From positions 186,001-250,000 of the forward strand of contig NZ_BBMZ01000008.1 in the NCBI RefSeq assembly GCF_000759795.1: a stretch of DNA of 64,000 bases. Reading direction: 5' to 3'. The position numbers and the translations under genes are program-made. Shown here in pieces: positions 50,577 through 61,640 of this stretch. Below the pieces are notes generated by a model. The model was not told the DNA's origin. It made no database searches and was given only the letters and a program-made list of their open reading frames with translations. Within the stretch, counting starts at the first letter, position 1, and the number at the start of each line of letters is the position of its first letter. The DNA is from Pseudescherichia vulneris NBRC 102420 (GTDB taxonomy: Bacteria; Pseudomonadota; Gammaproteobacteria; Enterobacterales; Enterobacteriaceae).

Positions 50577-52045
50577 TACAGCCCAATCATCTTCCACCAG
50601 GCGAGTCCGACGCTAATAAAGACCGCCTGGTTGAAGAGGCTGACCAGGAACCCCGTGCGCCACCAGACCCCGGTGGGCACGTAGCCCGCACCGAACAGGA
50701 TCGGACCGCGAGCATGGGTGTACTGGGTCAGGGAGCAGTAGAGGCTGCTGGTAAACGCCAGCATCAGCGCGCACGGCGCTGCCGGGATCCCCAGATGCAG
50801 TCCAACGCCAACAAACACCGCGTAGAGCGCGGCAATCTGCGCGTTGCCGCTGGCAAAAAAGTAGTGGGTGTAGAAGTAGGCCGCGTTCAGTAAGAGTAAA
50901 ACCACCACCCAGCTGGTACCGTGCAGCGAGCTGGCAAGACTGTCGCCAATCACATTGCCAAACCAGGTAGTAAATCCGAGTTTTTTCAGCTGGTTAGCCA
51001 TCATCAATAGCGCTGCAAACCAGATCAGCGTATCCCATGCGCCTTTTTCGCTCTTCACATCTTCCCAGCTCAGCACGCCGGAGAGCAGCAGGATGGAGAG
51101 ACCAACAAACGACGCCGTTGTCGGGTCGACGCCGAGCGCATCGCCAAAAATCCACAGCACCAGCAACACTACTACCGTACCGAGCATCAACCACTCGCCG
51201 CGTGACATGCTGCCCATCTGCGCCAGCTCCTGGCGGGCCAGTGCCGGGGCATCCGGCGTATGGCGGATCGTTGGGCGGGTAAGCCAGTAGACCAGCAGCG
51301 GAACGATCAGCAGCGATACCAGGCAGGGCAGGAGGGCAGCCATAAACCAGCTTCCCCACGTCAGGGTTACACCGGCATTAGCCGCCAGCTTCACCGCCAG
51401 CAGGTTGCCGGTATAGCCGGTCATAAACAGTGCCGCAGTGACGTCGTTAACGTTGCCGATACAGGTAATGAGAAAGGTGCCGATTTTACTGCGGGACTCG
51501 TCATCCGGGCGAGAGTCAAAGCTGCGCGCCAGCGAGTCGGCAATGGGGTAGATCACACCTCCGCAGCGGGCGGTATTGCTGGGCATCGCCGGGGAGAGGA
51601 TCAGATCGGCAAACGCCAGCCCGTAGGCCAGGCCGAGGGTACGTTTACCCAGCAAACGGATCATCTGCAGCGCGATCCGCCGTCCGAGGCCGGTTTTAAT
51701 AAAGCCGCGGGCGATCATAAAGGCAACGACGATCAGCCAGATCAGCGAGCTGTTGAGTTCGCTGAGCGCCGTGGTAATGGCCCCGCTAGCGGTGGTGTCC
51801 CCGGCGGCATAGGCCAGCGCAAAGACGGTGATGCCGATAATGCCTACTGCGCCAATCGGCAGCACCTTTGCCACAATGGCGGCAATGGTTGCCACAAAGA
51901 TCAGCGCCGAGCGCCATGCCGCTACGCTCAGTCCAGAGGGAGGTGTAAGTTGCCAGAGAGCCGCCGCAGCGACAACGATGATGATGAGCGGGAGCCAACG
52001 GACGCCCGACGATTTTTTTTCCGCCACAGCTATATCCTTATTCAT
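50573..52045 (-). CDS. DASS-family anion:Na+ symporter
   Basis: The 490-aa product has about 12-14 hydrophobic segments and the DASS/CitT family parts: [39 protein letters not shown] near residue 97, [18 protein letters not shown] near 153 (the SNT-type substrate motif), and [24 protein letters not shown] near 425. Such transporters carry di- or tricarboxylates or tartrate. It is distinct from E. coli TtdT in sequence. E. coli has no gene here, so it is inserted between ygiQ and dkgA. Substrate is not determined. Confidence 0.85.
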   Translation of the reverse strand: MNKDIAVAEKKSSGVRWLPLIIIVVAAAALWQLTPPSGLSVAAWRSALIFVATIAAIVAKVLPIGAVGIIGITVFALAYAAGDTTASGAITTALSELNSSLIWLIVVAFMIARGFIKTGLGRRIALQMIRLLGKRTLGLAYGLAFADLILSPAMPSNTARCGGVIYPIADSLARSFDSRPDDESRSKIGTFLITCIGNVNDVTAALFMTGYTGNLLAVKLAANAGVTLTWGSWFMAALLPCLVSLLIVPLLVYWLTRPTIRHTPDAPALARQELAQMGSMSRGEWLMLGTVVVLLVLWIFGDALGVDPTTASFVGLSILLLSGVLSWEDVKSEKGAWDTLIWFAALLMMANQLKKLGFTTWFGNVIGDSLASSLHGTSWVVVLLLLNAAYFYTHYFFASGNAQIAALYAVFVGVGLHLGIPAAPCALMLAFTSSLYCSLTQYTHARGPILFGAGYVPTGVWWRTGFLVSLFNQAVFISVGLAWWKMIGLY

Positions 52046-52193
52046 CGTGCGGATGAAATGTTTGAAAGCAATGGATTGTATGAATAATCAAAGGGTTATG
52101 TCGCTAATATGCTGCACCGGAGTGGGTAAGAAATACACCTAATAATGCAGTGGAATTGTTGCAGGATGTTTCTTGTGCGGGGCGATGGGCATT

Positions 52194-52220
52194 AAAAAAC
52201 CCGGCACTGAGGCCGGGTTT
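52194..52220 (-). terminator. Terminator after dkgA
   Basis: AACCCGGC-ACTGAG-GCCGGGTT forms an 8-bp stem; on the minus strand a run of six T follows, and it lies 15 bases after the dkgA stop. Confidence 0.85.
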
Positions 52221-52235
52221 AAAGGGGAAGGGCGT

Positions 52236-53063
52236 TTAGCCGCCGAACTGGTCCGGATCCGGGCCAAGGCGTTTGCCTTGATCAAGCTTGGCGATTTCGC
52301 TCAGCTCGTCTTTATCGAGGCGGAAATCCCACACCTTAAAGTTTTCCGCAATGCGTGCCGGGGTGACCGATTTCGGGATCACCACCAGGCCCTGGTCCAG
52401 GTGCCAGCGGATGACGATCTGCGCCGGAGTTTTGCCGTACTTATCAGCCAGCTCGCGAATGATCTTCTGATCGAAGACACCTTCGCCGCCCTGGGCCAGC
52501 GGGCTCCAGGACTCTGTCTGGATCTTATGAGTCGCGTTCCAGGCATGGAGCTGACGCTGCTGTAACAGCGGATGCAGCTCAATCTGGTTGATCACCGGCG
52601 TCACGCCGGTCTCGTCGATCAGACGTTGCAGGTGGCTAATCTGGAAGTTACAGACGCCGATGCTCTTCACCAGCCCCTGCTCCTGAAGTTTAATCATTCC
52701 TTTCCAGGCTTCAACGTAATGATCGCTAGCCGGTACCGGCCAGTGCATCAGGTAGAGATCAACATGATCGAGCTTCAGCTTGTCGAGGCTCGTCTGCAAC
52801 GCTTCCTGAGGGCGAGTCTGATCGTCATTCCACAGCTTGGTGGTGATAAACAGATCGCTGCGCGGGATCCCCGCGCTTTCGATAGCCTTGCCGACGCCCT
52901 CTTCATTTTTGTAGGCCGCAGCGGTATCAATCGAGCGATAGCCCACTTCCAGCGCCTTATGAATGGCGGTGACGACCTCCTCATTGCCCGCTTTCCATAC
53001 GCCGAGGCCCAGCTGCGGCATGATGTTGCCGTCCTGAAGCTTAATCACGGTTGGATTTGCCAT
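52236..53063 (-). CDS. dkgA: 2,5-didehydrogluconate/methylglyoxal reductase DkgA
   Basis: The 275-aa product equals E. coli DkgA (YqhE), an NADPH-dependent aldo-keto reductase that reduces 2,5-diketogluconate, methylglyoxal and furfural. AKR motifs are DTAAAYKNEEGVGKAIE near residue 48 (catalytic Asp and Tyr), TKLWN near 80, LYLMHWPVP near 105 (catalytic His) and IPKSVTPARIAENF near 230 for NADPH binding. It lies 104 bases after yqhD; the pair is activated by YqhC. Confidence 0.96.
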   Translation of the reverse strand: MANPTVIKLQDGNIMPQLGLGVWKAGNEEVVTAIHKALEVGYRSIDTAAAYKNEEGVGKAIESAGIPRSDLFITTKLWNDDQTRPQEALQTSLDKLKLDHVDLYLMHWPVPASDHYVEAWKGMIKLQEQGLVKSIGVCNFQISHLQRLIDETGVTPVINQIELHPLLQQRQLHAWNATHKIQTESWSPLAQGGEGVFDQKIIRELADKYGKTPAQIVIRWHLDQGLVVIPKSVTPARIAENFKVWDFRLDKDELSEIAKLDQGKRLGPDPDQFGG

Positions 53064-53167
53064 ATATTCCTCCTTATATGAAATCCACCCGGGCTGGCCC
53101 AGGTGGAGTTGAGTGACTTAAGTCTGGACGAAAAGCCCAAAAACGAAAGTCGCAGAAGAAAAAACCT

Positions 53168-54331
53168 TTAGCGTGCGGCTTCGTAGATGCGGCGGCTGAC
53201 ATCAAGGGTAATATCCTGATGTTCGCCTAATTGGGTCATGCCGTGCTCGTTCAGCTTCTCAAGCAGGGCAGGGATAGAGCTGCCGTCGAGGCCGTAGCCG
53301 GAGAGGCGGGTAGGGACGCCCATCTGCTCGAAGAAGCTGCGTGTGGCGGCGATGGCCGCGTCAATGCGCTCGTCGTCGCTGCCTTCGGTGATGTTCCACA
53401 CGCGCTCGGCGTACTGCAGCAGCTTGCCGCGTTTGGCGTCGCGTTTTTCATTCCACAGCGCGGGCAGCACCACCGCCAGCGTCTGAGCGTGATCCAGACC
53501 GTGCATCGCCGTCAGCTCGTGGCCCAGCATATGGGTTGCCCAATCCTGCGGCACGCCTGCGCCAATCAGGCCGTTCAGCGCCTGGGTTGCCGCCCACATC
53601 ACGTTGGCGCGTACGTTGTAGTTTTCCGGCTCCTGCAGCGCTTTCGGGCCATCCTCGATCAGCGTCAGCAGAATACCTTCCGCGAAGCGATCCTGAATTT
53701 TGCCATCGACCGGGTAGGTCACATACTGCTCAACGGTATGGACAAAGGCATCCACCACGCCGTTTGCCACCTGACGCGGTGGCAGGGTGTAGGTATAGAC
53801 CGGGTCAAGAATGGCGAATACCGGCTGGACAAACGGGGAGTGGAACGCCTGCTTGTCGCCGGTGGCTTTACGGGACACGACCGCACCTTTGTTAGATTCG
53901 GAGCCGGTGGCCGGCAGGGTCAGCACGGAGCCCATCGGGATGGCGCTTTTGATTTCGCTGCCGCGGGTTTGCAGGATGTGCCATGGATCGATGCCGTCAG
54001 CATAATGCGCAGCGGCGGCGATAAATTTCGTGCCGTCCAGCACTGAGCCACCGCCGACCGCCAGCAGGAAAGTAACTTTCTCTTCACGGGCAATCGCTAC
54101 CGCTTTCATCAGCGTTTCGTAAGAGGGGTTCGGCTCAATACCGCCAAACTCCAGCACGTCGAGACCGTTCAGGGCGCTATAGACCTGATCCAGCACGCCG
54201 GTTTTTTTAACGCTGCCGCCGCCGTAGGTGATCAGCACGCGGGCGTCTGCCGGGATCTGGTCGCGCAGATCGGCAATGGCGTTTTTACCAAACAGGATGC
54301 GGGTGGGGGTATGCAGATTAAAGTTATTCAT
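53168..54331 (-). CDS. yqhD: NADPH-dependent aldehyde reductase YqhD
   Basis: The ATG at 54331 (MNNFNLHTPTRILFGKNAI) gives 387 aa, equal to E. coli YqhD; the much longer open frame upstream overlaps the yqhC promoter region and is rejected. The iron-type alcohol dehydrogenase reduces toxic aldehydes with NADPH. GGGSVLDGTKF near residue 95 binds the cofactor. Metal ligands lie in NGVVDAFVHTVEQY (Asp, His) and GHELTAMHGLDHAQ (two His). Divergent yqhC activates it. Confidence 0.96.
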   Translation of the reverse strand: MNNFNLHTPTRILFGKNAIADLRDQIPADARVLITYGGGSVKKTGVLDQVYSALNGLDVLEFGGIEPNPSYETLMKAVAIAREEKVTFLLAVGGGSVLDGTKFIAAAAHYADGIDPWHILQTRGSEIKSAIPMGSVLTLPATGSESNKGAVVSRKATGDKQAFHSPFVQPVFAILDPVYTYTLPPRQVANGVVDAFVHTVEQYVTYPVDGKIQDRFAEGILLTLIEDGPKALQEPENYNVRANVMWAATQALNGLIGAGVPQDWATHMLGHELTAMHGLDHAQTLAVVLPALWNEKRDAKRGKLLQYAERVWNITEGSDDERIDAAIAATRSFFEQMGVPTRLSGYGLDGSSIPALLEKLNEHGMTQLGEHQDITLDVSRRIYEAAR

Positions 54332-54523
54332 GACGCTTTCCCTTGTATCGGTGAAAAGACAAACGGCAGCGGGCTGCCTGCTGGAGACTATTGTGGTCCG
54401 CGCGCCCGGCGCTCTCAATGCACATTCCTGCCGATGTCTTGCCCATTCCTCCCGCACGCTGGAGAAAACGCACAAAAACGCGCACACTGGACGCAATAAA
54501 AAACGCGAGTGGAGTAGGATGAA

Positions 54524-55414
54524 ATGAACCGCGAAGCGATCTGCCTTCAGCTGACGGAACAAATTAAGCAGCTGAAAAGTAATGAAAACAGGCTCAGCGA
54601 TCTGCTGCCCGACGTGCGTCTGCTGTATGGCACCCAGCCGGGGACGCGTACGCCAGTCATGTACCAACCTGGCATCGTGATCCTCTTTTCCGGACATAAA
54701 ATCGGCTATATCAACGATCGTGTGTTTCGCTACGACACCAATGAGTACCTGCTGCTCACCGTGCCGCTGCCCTTTGAGTGCGAAACCTTCGCCACGCCAG
54801 AGGTACCGCTGGCGGGGATCCGCCTGAACGTTGATATTTTGCAACTGCAGGAACTGCTGATGGACATCGGTGAGGACGAGCATTTTCAGCCCGCCATGGC
54901 GGCAAGCGGCATCAACTCGGCCACGCTGTCTGGGGAGATCCTGTGCGCCATTGAGCGGCTGCTGGATGTGATGGCCCGACCGCTGGATGCGCGGATTTTA
55001 GGTAAACAGATCGTGCGTGAAATTCTCTACCACGTGCTAACCGGGCCGTGCGGCGGGGCGCTGCTGGCGCTGGTGAGCCGTCAGACCCACTTCAGCCTGA
55101 TCAGCCGGGTGCTGAAGCGTATCGAAAGCCAGTACACCGAGAGCCTGAGCGTGGATCAGCTGGCGGCGGAAGCGAACATGAGCGTGTCGGCGTTTCACCA
55201 TAACTTTAAATCGGTGACCAGCACCTCGCCACTGCAGTATCTGAAGACCTACCGCCTGCACCGGGCGCGAATGCTGATGATCCACGACGGTATGAAGGCC
55301 AGCGCGGCGGCGATACGCGTTGGCTATGAAAGCCCTTCGCAGTTCAGTCGCGAGTTCAAGCGCTACTTTGGCGTGACGCCGGGAGAGGATGCAGCAAGGA
55401 TCAGAGGCGTATAA
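54524..55414 (+). CDS. yqhC: AraC-family aldehyde-responsive activator YqhC
   Basis: The ATG at 54524 gives 296 aa, somewhat shorter than the annotated 318 aa of E. coli YqhC. The N-terminal AraC-type sensor (about residues 20-170, including [20 protein letters not shown] and [10 protein letters not shown]) is followed by the HTH pair ([23 protein letters not shown] and [28 protein letters not shown], about 205-290). It activates the divergent yqhD-dkgA genes in response to aldehydes. Confidence 0.94.
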   Translation: MNREAICLQLTEQIKQLKSNENRLSDLLPDVRLLYGTQPGTRTPVMYQPGIVILFSGHKIGYINDRVFRYDTNEYLLLTVPLPFECETFATPEVPLAGIRLNVDILQLQELLMDIGEDEHFQPAMAASGINSATLSGEILCAIERLLDVMARPLDARILGKQIVREILYHVLTGPCGGALLALVSRQTHFSLISRVLKRIESQYTESLSVDQLAAEANMSVSAFHHNFKSVTSTSPLQYLKTYRLHRARMLMIHDGMKASAAAIRVGYESPSQFSREFKRYFGVTPGEDAARIRGV

Positions 55415-55421
55415 TGGCGAT

Positions 55422-55452
55422 GTAGGCCGGATAAGCGCAGCGCCATCCGGCT
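55422..55452. repeat. REP palindrome
   Basis: GTAGGCCGGATAAGCGCAGCGCCATCCGGC lies between the convergent yqhC and yghB genes. Confidence 0.85.
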
Positions 55453-55470
55453 TTTACCCTAACGAAGAGA

Positions 55471-56130
55471 TCAGGCGTTGCAGTACTTCTTCTTAATCAC
55501 CACTACCAGCGTACCCAGCAGCCCGGCGACCAGCAGGAACACCGGCAGGATCATCAGGAAGGTCATGACCTGATCTTCATGACGCTTCACGAAGGGGATC
55601 ATGCTCAGGGCATAGCCGAGGCCGGTGACCACGCCTACCCACAGCAGGGCGCTCAGCCAGTTAAAGAGCTGGAAGCGGCGGTTCGACAGCCCGGAGATAC
55701 CGGCCATGGTCGGCAGCAGGGTGCGCACAAAGGCGAGGAAGCGCCCGGCCAGCAGTGCCAGCAGACCATGCCTGTCAAACATGCAGGTGGCACGTTGGTG
55801 ATACTTAGCTGGCAGCTGTGCCAGCCAGCCTTTGACTACCCGCGTATTGCCGAGCCAGCGGCCCTGGATATAGCTCAGCCAGCAGCCAAGGCTGGCGGCA
55901 GTCGTCAGGATCACCAGCGCCGGGACAAAGTCCATCACGCCGCGAGCGATCAGCGCCCCGGTGAGCAGCAGCAGGCTGTCGCCGGGTAAGAACGAGGCAG
56001 GAAGCAGTCCATTTTCCAAAAACAGCGTTGCAAACATAACCAGGTAAACAACGCCAACAACATGTGGATTCGCTAACGCTGCGAAATCGTGTTGCCAGAG
56101 CGCAGCGATAATTTCTTGAATAACAGCCAT
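55471..56130 (-). CDS. yghB: DedA-family membrane protein YghB
   Basis: The ATG at 56130 ([19 protein letters not shown]) gives 219 aa, equal to E. coli YghB; an ATG two codons upstream is in frame. DedA proteins support envelope integrity, lipid-carrier recycling and the proton motive force. Conserved parts are [20 protein letters not shown] near residue 40 with the essential acidic residue and [19 protein letters not shown] near 128 with the essential Arg pair. About five TM segments. Confidence 0.96.
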   Translation of the reverse strand: MAVIQEIIAALWQHDFAALANPHVVGVVYLVMFATLFLENGLLPASFLPGDSLLLLTGALIARGVMDFVPALVILTTAASLGCWLSYIQGRWLGNTRVVKGWLAQLPAKYHQRATCMFDRHGLLALLAGRFLAFVRTLLPTMAGISGLSNRRFQLFNWLSALLWVGVVTGLGYALSMIPFVKRHEDQVMTFLMILPVFLLVAGLLGTLVVVIKKKYCNA

Positions 56131-56261
56131 GGACATTCCTGTGGAACCGCGTAATTAAGGCTTATTGTACTCCTGAAATGCCCGCAGCACCTTGATCGTT
56201 AGCGCAAGAAATGCAGACAATTCCACTGGTTTTGTTTAAAACTGTACCAGCCTCATACACT

Positions 56262-57635
<1,374 letters not shown>

Positions 57636-57645
57636 CTATGTAAAT

Positions 57646-57664
57646 ACTAATGAGAACTACTATC
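57646..57664. promoter_or_regulatory. Fur box upstream of exbB
   Basis: ACTAATGAGAACTACTATC matches 13 of 19 positions of the Fur consensus. It lies 63 bases before the exbB GTG start, as expected for the iron-regulated exbBD operon. Confidence 0.65.
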
Positions 57665-57726
57665 AATTCGATGCTGTTTTGATATTATTGCGTTCAGATT
57701 TTGTGATTTGCGTCCGGAGATACAGA

Positions 57727-58461
57727 GTGGGTAATAATTTGATGCAGACGGATCTCTCCGTTTGGGGTATGTATCACCATGCCGATATCGTCGTGAAGCT
57801 GGTGATGATTGGTTTGATTCTGGCGTCCATTGTCACCTGGGCCATTTTCTTCAGCAAAAGCGTGGAGATGTTCTCGCATAAGCGCCGCCTTAAGCGCGAG
57901 CAGAAGCTGTTAAGCGAAGCACGCACGCTGGATCAGGCAAGCGAAATCGCAGCCGGTTTCCACGCCAACAGCCTGAGCACGCTGCTGCTGAATGAAGCGC
58001 AGAACGAGCTTGAGCTCTCCGCGGGCTCGGAAGACAACGAAGGCATCAAAGAGCGTACCGGCTTCCGTCTGGAGCGTCGCGTCGCCGCTGTAGGCCGCCA
58101 CCTGGGACGCGGTAACGGCTTCCTCGCCACCATTGGTGCAATCTCACCGTTTATCGGCCTGTTCGGTACCGTATGGGGCATCATGAACAGCTTTATCGGT
58201 ATCGCTCAGACGCAAACCACTAACCTCGCCGTCGTGGCACCCGGCATCGCCGAGGCGCTGCTGGCAACGGCAATCGGCCTGGTTGCTGCTATCCCGGCCG
58301 TGGTGATCTACAACATCTTTGCGCGCTCTATTGGCGGCTATAAAGCTATGCTGGGCGACGTCGCCGCGCAGGTGCTGCTGCTGCAGAGCCGCGATCTCGA
58401 CCTGGCCGCCAGCCCGTCGGCTGCGCCGGTTCACTCCGCACAGAAATTACGTTTAGGTTAA
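57727..58461 (+). CDS. exbB: TonB-system proton channel ExbB
   Basis: The GTG at 57727 (MGNNLMQTDLSVWGMY) gives 244 aa, equal to E. coli ExbB, which also starts at GTG; the upstream open frame covers the Fur site. ExbB forms the pentameric inner-membrane scaffold that couples the proton motive force to TonB. TM1 is near residues 16-40, TM2 in ATIGAISPFIGLFGTVWGIM near 130-155, and TM3 in ALLATAIGLVAAIPAVVIYNIF near 173-195. Confidence 0.97.
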   Translation: MGNNLMQTDLSVWGMYHHADIVVKLVMIGLILASIVTWAIFFSKSVEMFSHKRRLKREQKLLSEARTLDQASEIAAGFHANSLSTLLLNEAQNELELSAGSEDNEGIKERTGFRLERRVAAVGRHLGRGNGFLATIGAISPFIGLFGTVWGIMNSFIGIAQTQTTNLAVVAPGIAEALLATAIGLVAAIPAVVIYNIFARSIGGYKAMLGDVAAQVLLLQSRDLDLAASPSAAPVHSAQKLRLG

Positions 58462-58467
58462 TTCCGT

Positions 58468-58893
58468 ATGGCAATGCGTCTTAATGAAAATCTGGACGAT
58501 AACGGTGAAATGCATGAGATCAACGTGACGCCGTTTATCGACGTCATGCTGGTGTTGCTGATTATCTTTATGGTGGCGGCCCCGCTGGCCACCGTTGACG
58601 TGAAGGTAAACCTACCGGCCTCTTCCAGCCAGCCGCAACCGCGTCCGGAAAAGCCGATCTACCTGTCGGTGAAAGCGGATAACAGCATGTTTATCGGTAA
58701 CGATCCGGTGACCGAAGAGACGATGGTTAGCGCGCTGAACACCCTGACTGAAGGCAAGAAGGACACCACCGTCTTCTTCCGTGCGGATAAAACCGTCAAT
58801 TACGAAACGATGATGAAGGTGATGGACACCCTGCATCAGGCAGGTTATCTGAAGATTGGTCTGGTGGGTGAAGAGGTAACGCACGCGAAATAA
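58468..58893 (+). CDS. exbD: TonB-system protein ExbD
   Basis: The 141-aa product equals E. coli ExbD. A single TM helix (INVTPFIDVMLVLLIIFMVAAP) carries the proton-pathway Asp25. The periplasmic domain follows. It lies 6 bases after exbB, in the same operon. Its stop TAA is the first part of the 51-bp element repeated at 59611. Confidence 0.97.
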   Translation: MAMRLNENLDDNGEMHEINVTPFIDVMLVLLIIFMVAAPLATVDVKVNLPASSSQPQPRPEKPIYLSVKADNSMFIGNDPVTEETMVSALNTLTEGKKDTTVFFRADKTVNYETMMKVMDTLHQAGYLKIGLVGEEVTHAK

Positions 58894-58942
58894 GCGCGGC
58901 GTTCAGACAAAGAAAAGGGGCCATCGCGGCCCCTTTTTTATT
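58892..58942 (+). terminator. exbD terminator, left copy of a 51-bp direct repeat
   Basis: The stem GGGGCC-ATCGC-GGCCCC with six T ends exbBD. The 51 bases starting within the exbD stop codon recur at 59611-59661 with only two differences (positions 6 and 15), so the terminator is duplicated. Confidence 0.88.
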
Positions 58943-59062
58943 ATCTTAAAAAGCTGTAAGCGATTCATATTTGTGCTGTTTAGGTATCATATTCCACCAA
59001 CCTTTTTTAGTTTATAGTTAAGTTCAGTAGTAAAATGCTACGCCTTATCGAGAGTAACGCTT

Positions 59063-59608
59063 ATGGAGTCTATCGTGAAGATCCACCATTTACAGGCAGC
59101 AGTAGCGCTGGTCATTGCCAGTCTTCAGCCACAGCCTAAAGCGGTTGCTTGCCAGCCTATGATTGTCGAACGGGTTTATGAGATGGGGGCCCGAGTTAAT
59201 AAGCGCGATATCAAAGAATTAACCGAAGCGCTTAATCATGTGGCTGAAGAACTACGCTCTGGCCGCGCTGAACTTGCGCGTTATGCTGATAGCGACTTTG
59301 ATGCAGCAACCACCGCCGCCGAAGGGATCAAGAGCCAGGCTATTCACGTGGCAGGTATCGCTGAATCCTTTGTTTTAATGCTGCCTGAAAAAGAGATCAT
59401 CCTCTCTTACGATAAAGACTCGGTTGAATTCGCTTTTGTGAAGGCGATTAAGATGCTCAGCTTCGCAACCAAAAACTATCTCAATCTTATTGACCAGGTA
59501 ACACGTACAACTGAAGTGCGTGAGTCTGGTGTCGATTTCGCAGCGATGCATCAGCTGCTGATGACCGGCAACAAGGCTGCGGAAGATTTTCATGCTTCAG
59601 CACCCTAA
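59063..59608 (+). CDS. Unrecognised 181-aa helical protein in a terminator-bracketed insert
   Basis: The ATG at 59063 opens a 181-aa frame (MESIVKIHHLQAAVALVIA). The protein appears mostly alpha-helical: a modest hydrophobic N-terminal helix (about 9-20), an amphipathic segment NKRDIKELTEALNHVAEELRSGRAELARY (about 46-74), a run with VAGIAESFVLMLPEKEIILSYDKDSVEFAFVKAIKML (about 95-131) and a polar tail. There is no convincing TM helix or signal peptide. I do not recognise the family. E. coli has nothing here between exbD and yghA. The gene is enclosed by a 51-bp direct repeat of the exbD terminator. Translation initiation is plausible (AGAGTAACGCTT before the ATG is weak). Confidence 0.6.
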   Translation: MESIVKIHHLQAAVALVIASLQPQPKAVACQPMIVERVYEMGARVNKRDIKELTEALNHVAEELRSGRAELARYADSDFDAATTAAEGIKSQAIHVAGIAESFVLMLPEKEIILSYDKDSVEFAFVKAIKMLSFATKNYLNLIDQVTRTTEVRESGVDFAAMHQLLMTGNKAAEDFHASAP

Positions 59609-59610
59609 AA

Positions 59611-59661
59611 AAGCGTGGCGTTCAAACAAAGAAAAGGGGCCATCGCGGCCCCTTTTTTATT
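59611..59661 (+). terminator. Right copy of the 51-bp terminator repeat
   Basis: It is 49 of 51 bases identical to 58892-58942 and carries the same GGGGCC-ATCGC-GGCCCC stem and T-run. It terminates the 181-aa gene. Flanks differ immediately outside, so the repeat boundary is sharp. Confidence 0.88.
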
Positions 59662-59671
59662 GCATGCGAAA

Positions 59672-60568
59672 CTAGCTTAGGTGCATCCCGCCAGTGACGC
59701 CATGTACTTCGGCAGTCACGTAGCTCGACTCCTGGCTTGCCAGGTAAACATAGATAGCGGCAACCTCAGCAGGCTGCCCGGCGCGTTTCAGCGGCGTGGA
59801 CTGACCAAACTTCGGCAGTTTCTCCTGCGGCTGGCCGCCGGAGATTTGCAATGCCGTCCAGACTGGGCCTGGGGCAACGCTGTTCACGCGAATGCCTTTC
59901 TCTGCCACCTGTTTTGCCAGCCCGCGGGTGAAGTTAAGGATTGCTGCCTTGGTAGAGGCATAGTCCAGCAGGGTGGCGTTTGGCTGATAGGCTTCCACCG
60001 ATGAGGTGGTGATGATGCTGGCACCCGGCTGCAGGAATTTCAGCGCCTCCTGGACGGTCCAGAACAGCGAGAAGACGTTGGTTTTATAGGTCTGCTCAAA
60101 CTGCTCTGAGGTGAGATCGGCAATATCCTCAATTGCGGTCTGTTTCCCAGCAACCAGCGCCAGAATATCTAATCCGCCCAGCGCATCGCGCGCCTGGTTA
60201 ACCAGCGAGCGAGTAAAGGCCTCATCGGTCAGATCGCCTGGGATCAGCACCGCTTTGCGTCCTTCCGCCTCAATCAGCGCTTTGACTTCCTGCGCATCCT
60301 CTTCCTCAGCGGGCAGGTAGTTGATAACCACATCAGCGCCTTCACGCGCGTAAGCGATGGCGGCAGCGCGTCCGATACCGGAGTCGCCCCCTGTCACCAG
60401 TGCCTTACGATCCTTAAGACGGCCGCTACCTACATAGCTCTTCTCGCCACAGTCTGGGACGGGATCCATTTTACCCTGCACCCCTGGCGCGGGCTGTTTC
60501 TGTTTCGGAAATCCCTCGGTGTAATACTGGGTAGTGGGATCCTGCATTTTCGTCTGATCGTTTGCCAT
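59672..60568 (-). CDS. yghA: Short-chain dehydrogenase YghA
   Basis: The ATG at 60568 ([21 protein letters not shown]) gives 298 aa, near the 294 of E. coli YghA; an ATG eight codons upstream is in frame but less likely. It is an NAD(P)-dependent SDR: the cofactor loop [10 protein letters not shown] near residue 55, the catalytic Ser in [13 protein letters not shown] (Tyr/Lys) near 210, and [10 protein letters not shown]. coli YghA has NADP-dependent aldehyde reductase activity. It lies next to exbD in E. coli, here displaced by the insert. Confidence 0.94.
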   Translation of the reverse strand: MANDQTKMQDPTTQYYTEGFPKQKQPAPGVQGKMDPVPDCGEKSYVGSGRLKDRKALVTGGDSGIGRAAAIAYAREGADVVINYLPAEEEDAQEVKALIEAEGRKAVLIPGDLTDEAFTRSLVNQARDALGGLDILALVAGKQTAIEDIADLTSEQFEQTYKTNVFSLFWTVQEALKFLQPGASIITTSSVEAYQPNATLLDYASTKAAILNFTRGLAKQVAEKGIRVNSVAPGPVWTALQISGGQPQEKLPKFGQSTPLKRAGQPAEVAAIYVYLASQESSYVTAEVHGVTGGMHLS

Positions 60569-60651
60569 AAGTCGTCTCCATCTGTGATACATCCAAGTTA
60601 AGGATAGATGCTTGTGTGGGGAATGCAGGCGAATCGGACGATTTCCTATGG

Positions 60652-61131
60652 CTAGCGATCGCGACCTAAGGTCTTACCAGAGGATGGATTGGAGGCGGTA
60701 GAGGGGCTCGCAGAAACGCTTTCCTGCTTTTCAGGAAGCGCGACCACGTTTACGTTGCCGGTGCGGTACTCGCCGTCAGCAAGCTTGCGCGTGAGCCGCA
60801 GCGTGGCGGCTTCACGCTCCAGGATATGCTGATAGTTGGTTTCCAGCGTGGCCATTATCTTTTCCTGTAGGTCAGGATGCAGGGCGATAATTTCATCGAT
60901 CGCCGCGCCGTAGATCTCCTCTTTAACCTGCAGGGCATAGATCTCGCGGCGGTTCTGCCACTTCAGCTTTATCAAAGCTGCCGGGATAGAGACTGACTCT
61001 CTGGCAATACGCTGAACCGTCTCATTTTTATTTTGAATTAACGCATCCAGATTTTGCTTTAAGATAAATTCATCGGTTTTTGTCTCATCTAAAGCCAAAT
61101 AGACATTATTATTGTTAATTTCTTTATCCAC
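60652..61131 (-). CDS. Unrecognised helical protein, second of a coupled pair
   Basis: The start is a GTG at 61131 ([20 protein letters not shown]); 159 aa. The middle is helical and charged ([51 protein letters not shown]) and the C-terminal 30 residues are Ser-, Pro- and Thr-rich and probably disordered. It overlaps the upstream 137-aa gene by 8 bases, so the two are translationally linked. No TM segment or signal peptide is seen. Family and function are unknown. Confidence 0.55.
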   Translation of the reverse strand: MDKEINNNNVYLALDETKTDEFILKQNLDALIQNKNETVQRIARESVSIPAALIKLKWQNRREIYALQVKEEIYGAAIDEIIALHPDLQEKIMATLETNYQHILEREAATLRLTRKLADGEYRTGNVNVVALPEKQESVSASPSTASNPSSGKTLGRDR

Positions 61132-61537
61132 GCGAATCGTCCTGTAGCGTATAAAACATAGGCGTATCTTTTTCGTGGGTTATGAGATTAAGCCAAATTT
61201 CATTTCCCGCATCATTAATCTCGGTGGTTTTTTTGGCAATTATTTGACTTAAAAGCTGCGGGTCGATGTCGCCTGCGCCCTGGAGATCGTTTAGCAACCG
61301 ACGAAAGCATTCAATTTTTACCACCCGGTATAGCCTGTCTTTTATATGGCGGTCGCGCTCTTCCAGCAGCATATTACGCGATTGGCGGGTAGGGCTCACG
61401 TTAGTTAATATATCGCTTTCATAATCGGCGAGCGTTCTTTTTCCCTGGGCTAAATTGACATCTTTTTCTGCTTCTCCCACGTCCGTTTTCACCGTGCAAA
61501 CGTGAAAACGTGCCGGGACAAGGTTCTCGGGCAGCAT
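61124..61537 (-). CDS. Unrecognised helical protein, first of a coupled pair
   Basis: The ATG at 61537 gives 137 aa (MLPENLVPARFHVCTVKTDV). It is helical and charged throughout (RNMLLEERDRHIKDRLYRVVKIECFRRLLNDLQ; LLSQIIAKKTTEINDAGNEIW). It overlaps the downstream gene by 8 bases. The divergent neighbour at 61641 is a TM protein of unknown function. Nothing in the sequence reveals the role. Confidence 0.55.
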   Translation of the reverse strand: MLPENLVPARFHVCTVKTDVGEAEKDVNLAQGKRTLADYESDILTNVSPTRQSRNMLLEERDRHIKDRLYRVVKIECFRRLLNDLQGAGDIDPQLLSQIIAKKTTEINDAGNEIWLNLITHEKDTPMFYTLQDDSRG

Positions 61538-61640
61538 CGGTAATATCCTGTTATTTCAACGAGGTGGAGAAGGTTAGGGCGTGAGTTTCGTTGACAATAT
61601 CATGGTGCAATTTTAAAATCAAAAAAAATGGAGCCCGCTG

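Noticed and set aside
53168-54883. Extended 571-aa version of yqhD
   Set aside because: The extra N-terminus overlaps the divergent yqhC gene and promoter; the family start is at 54331.
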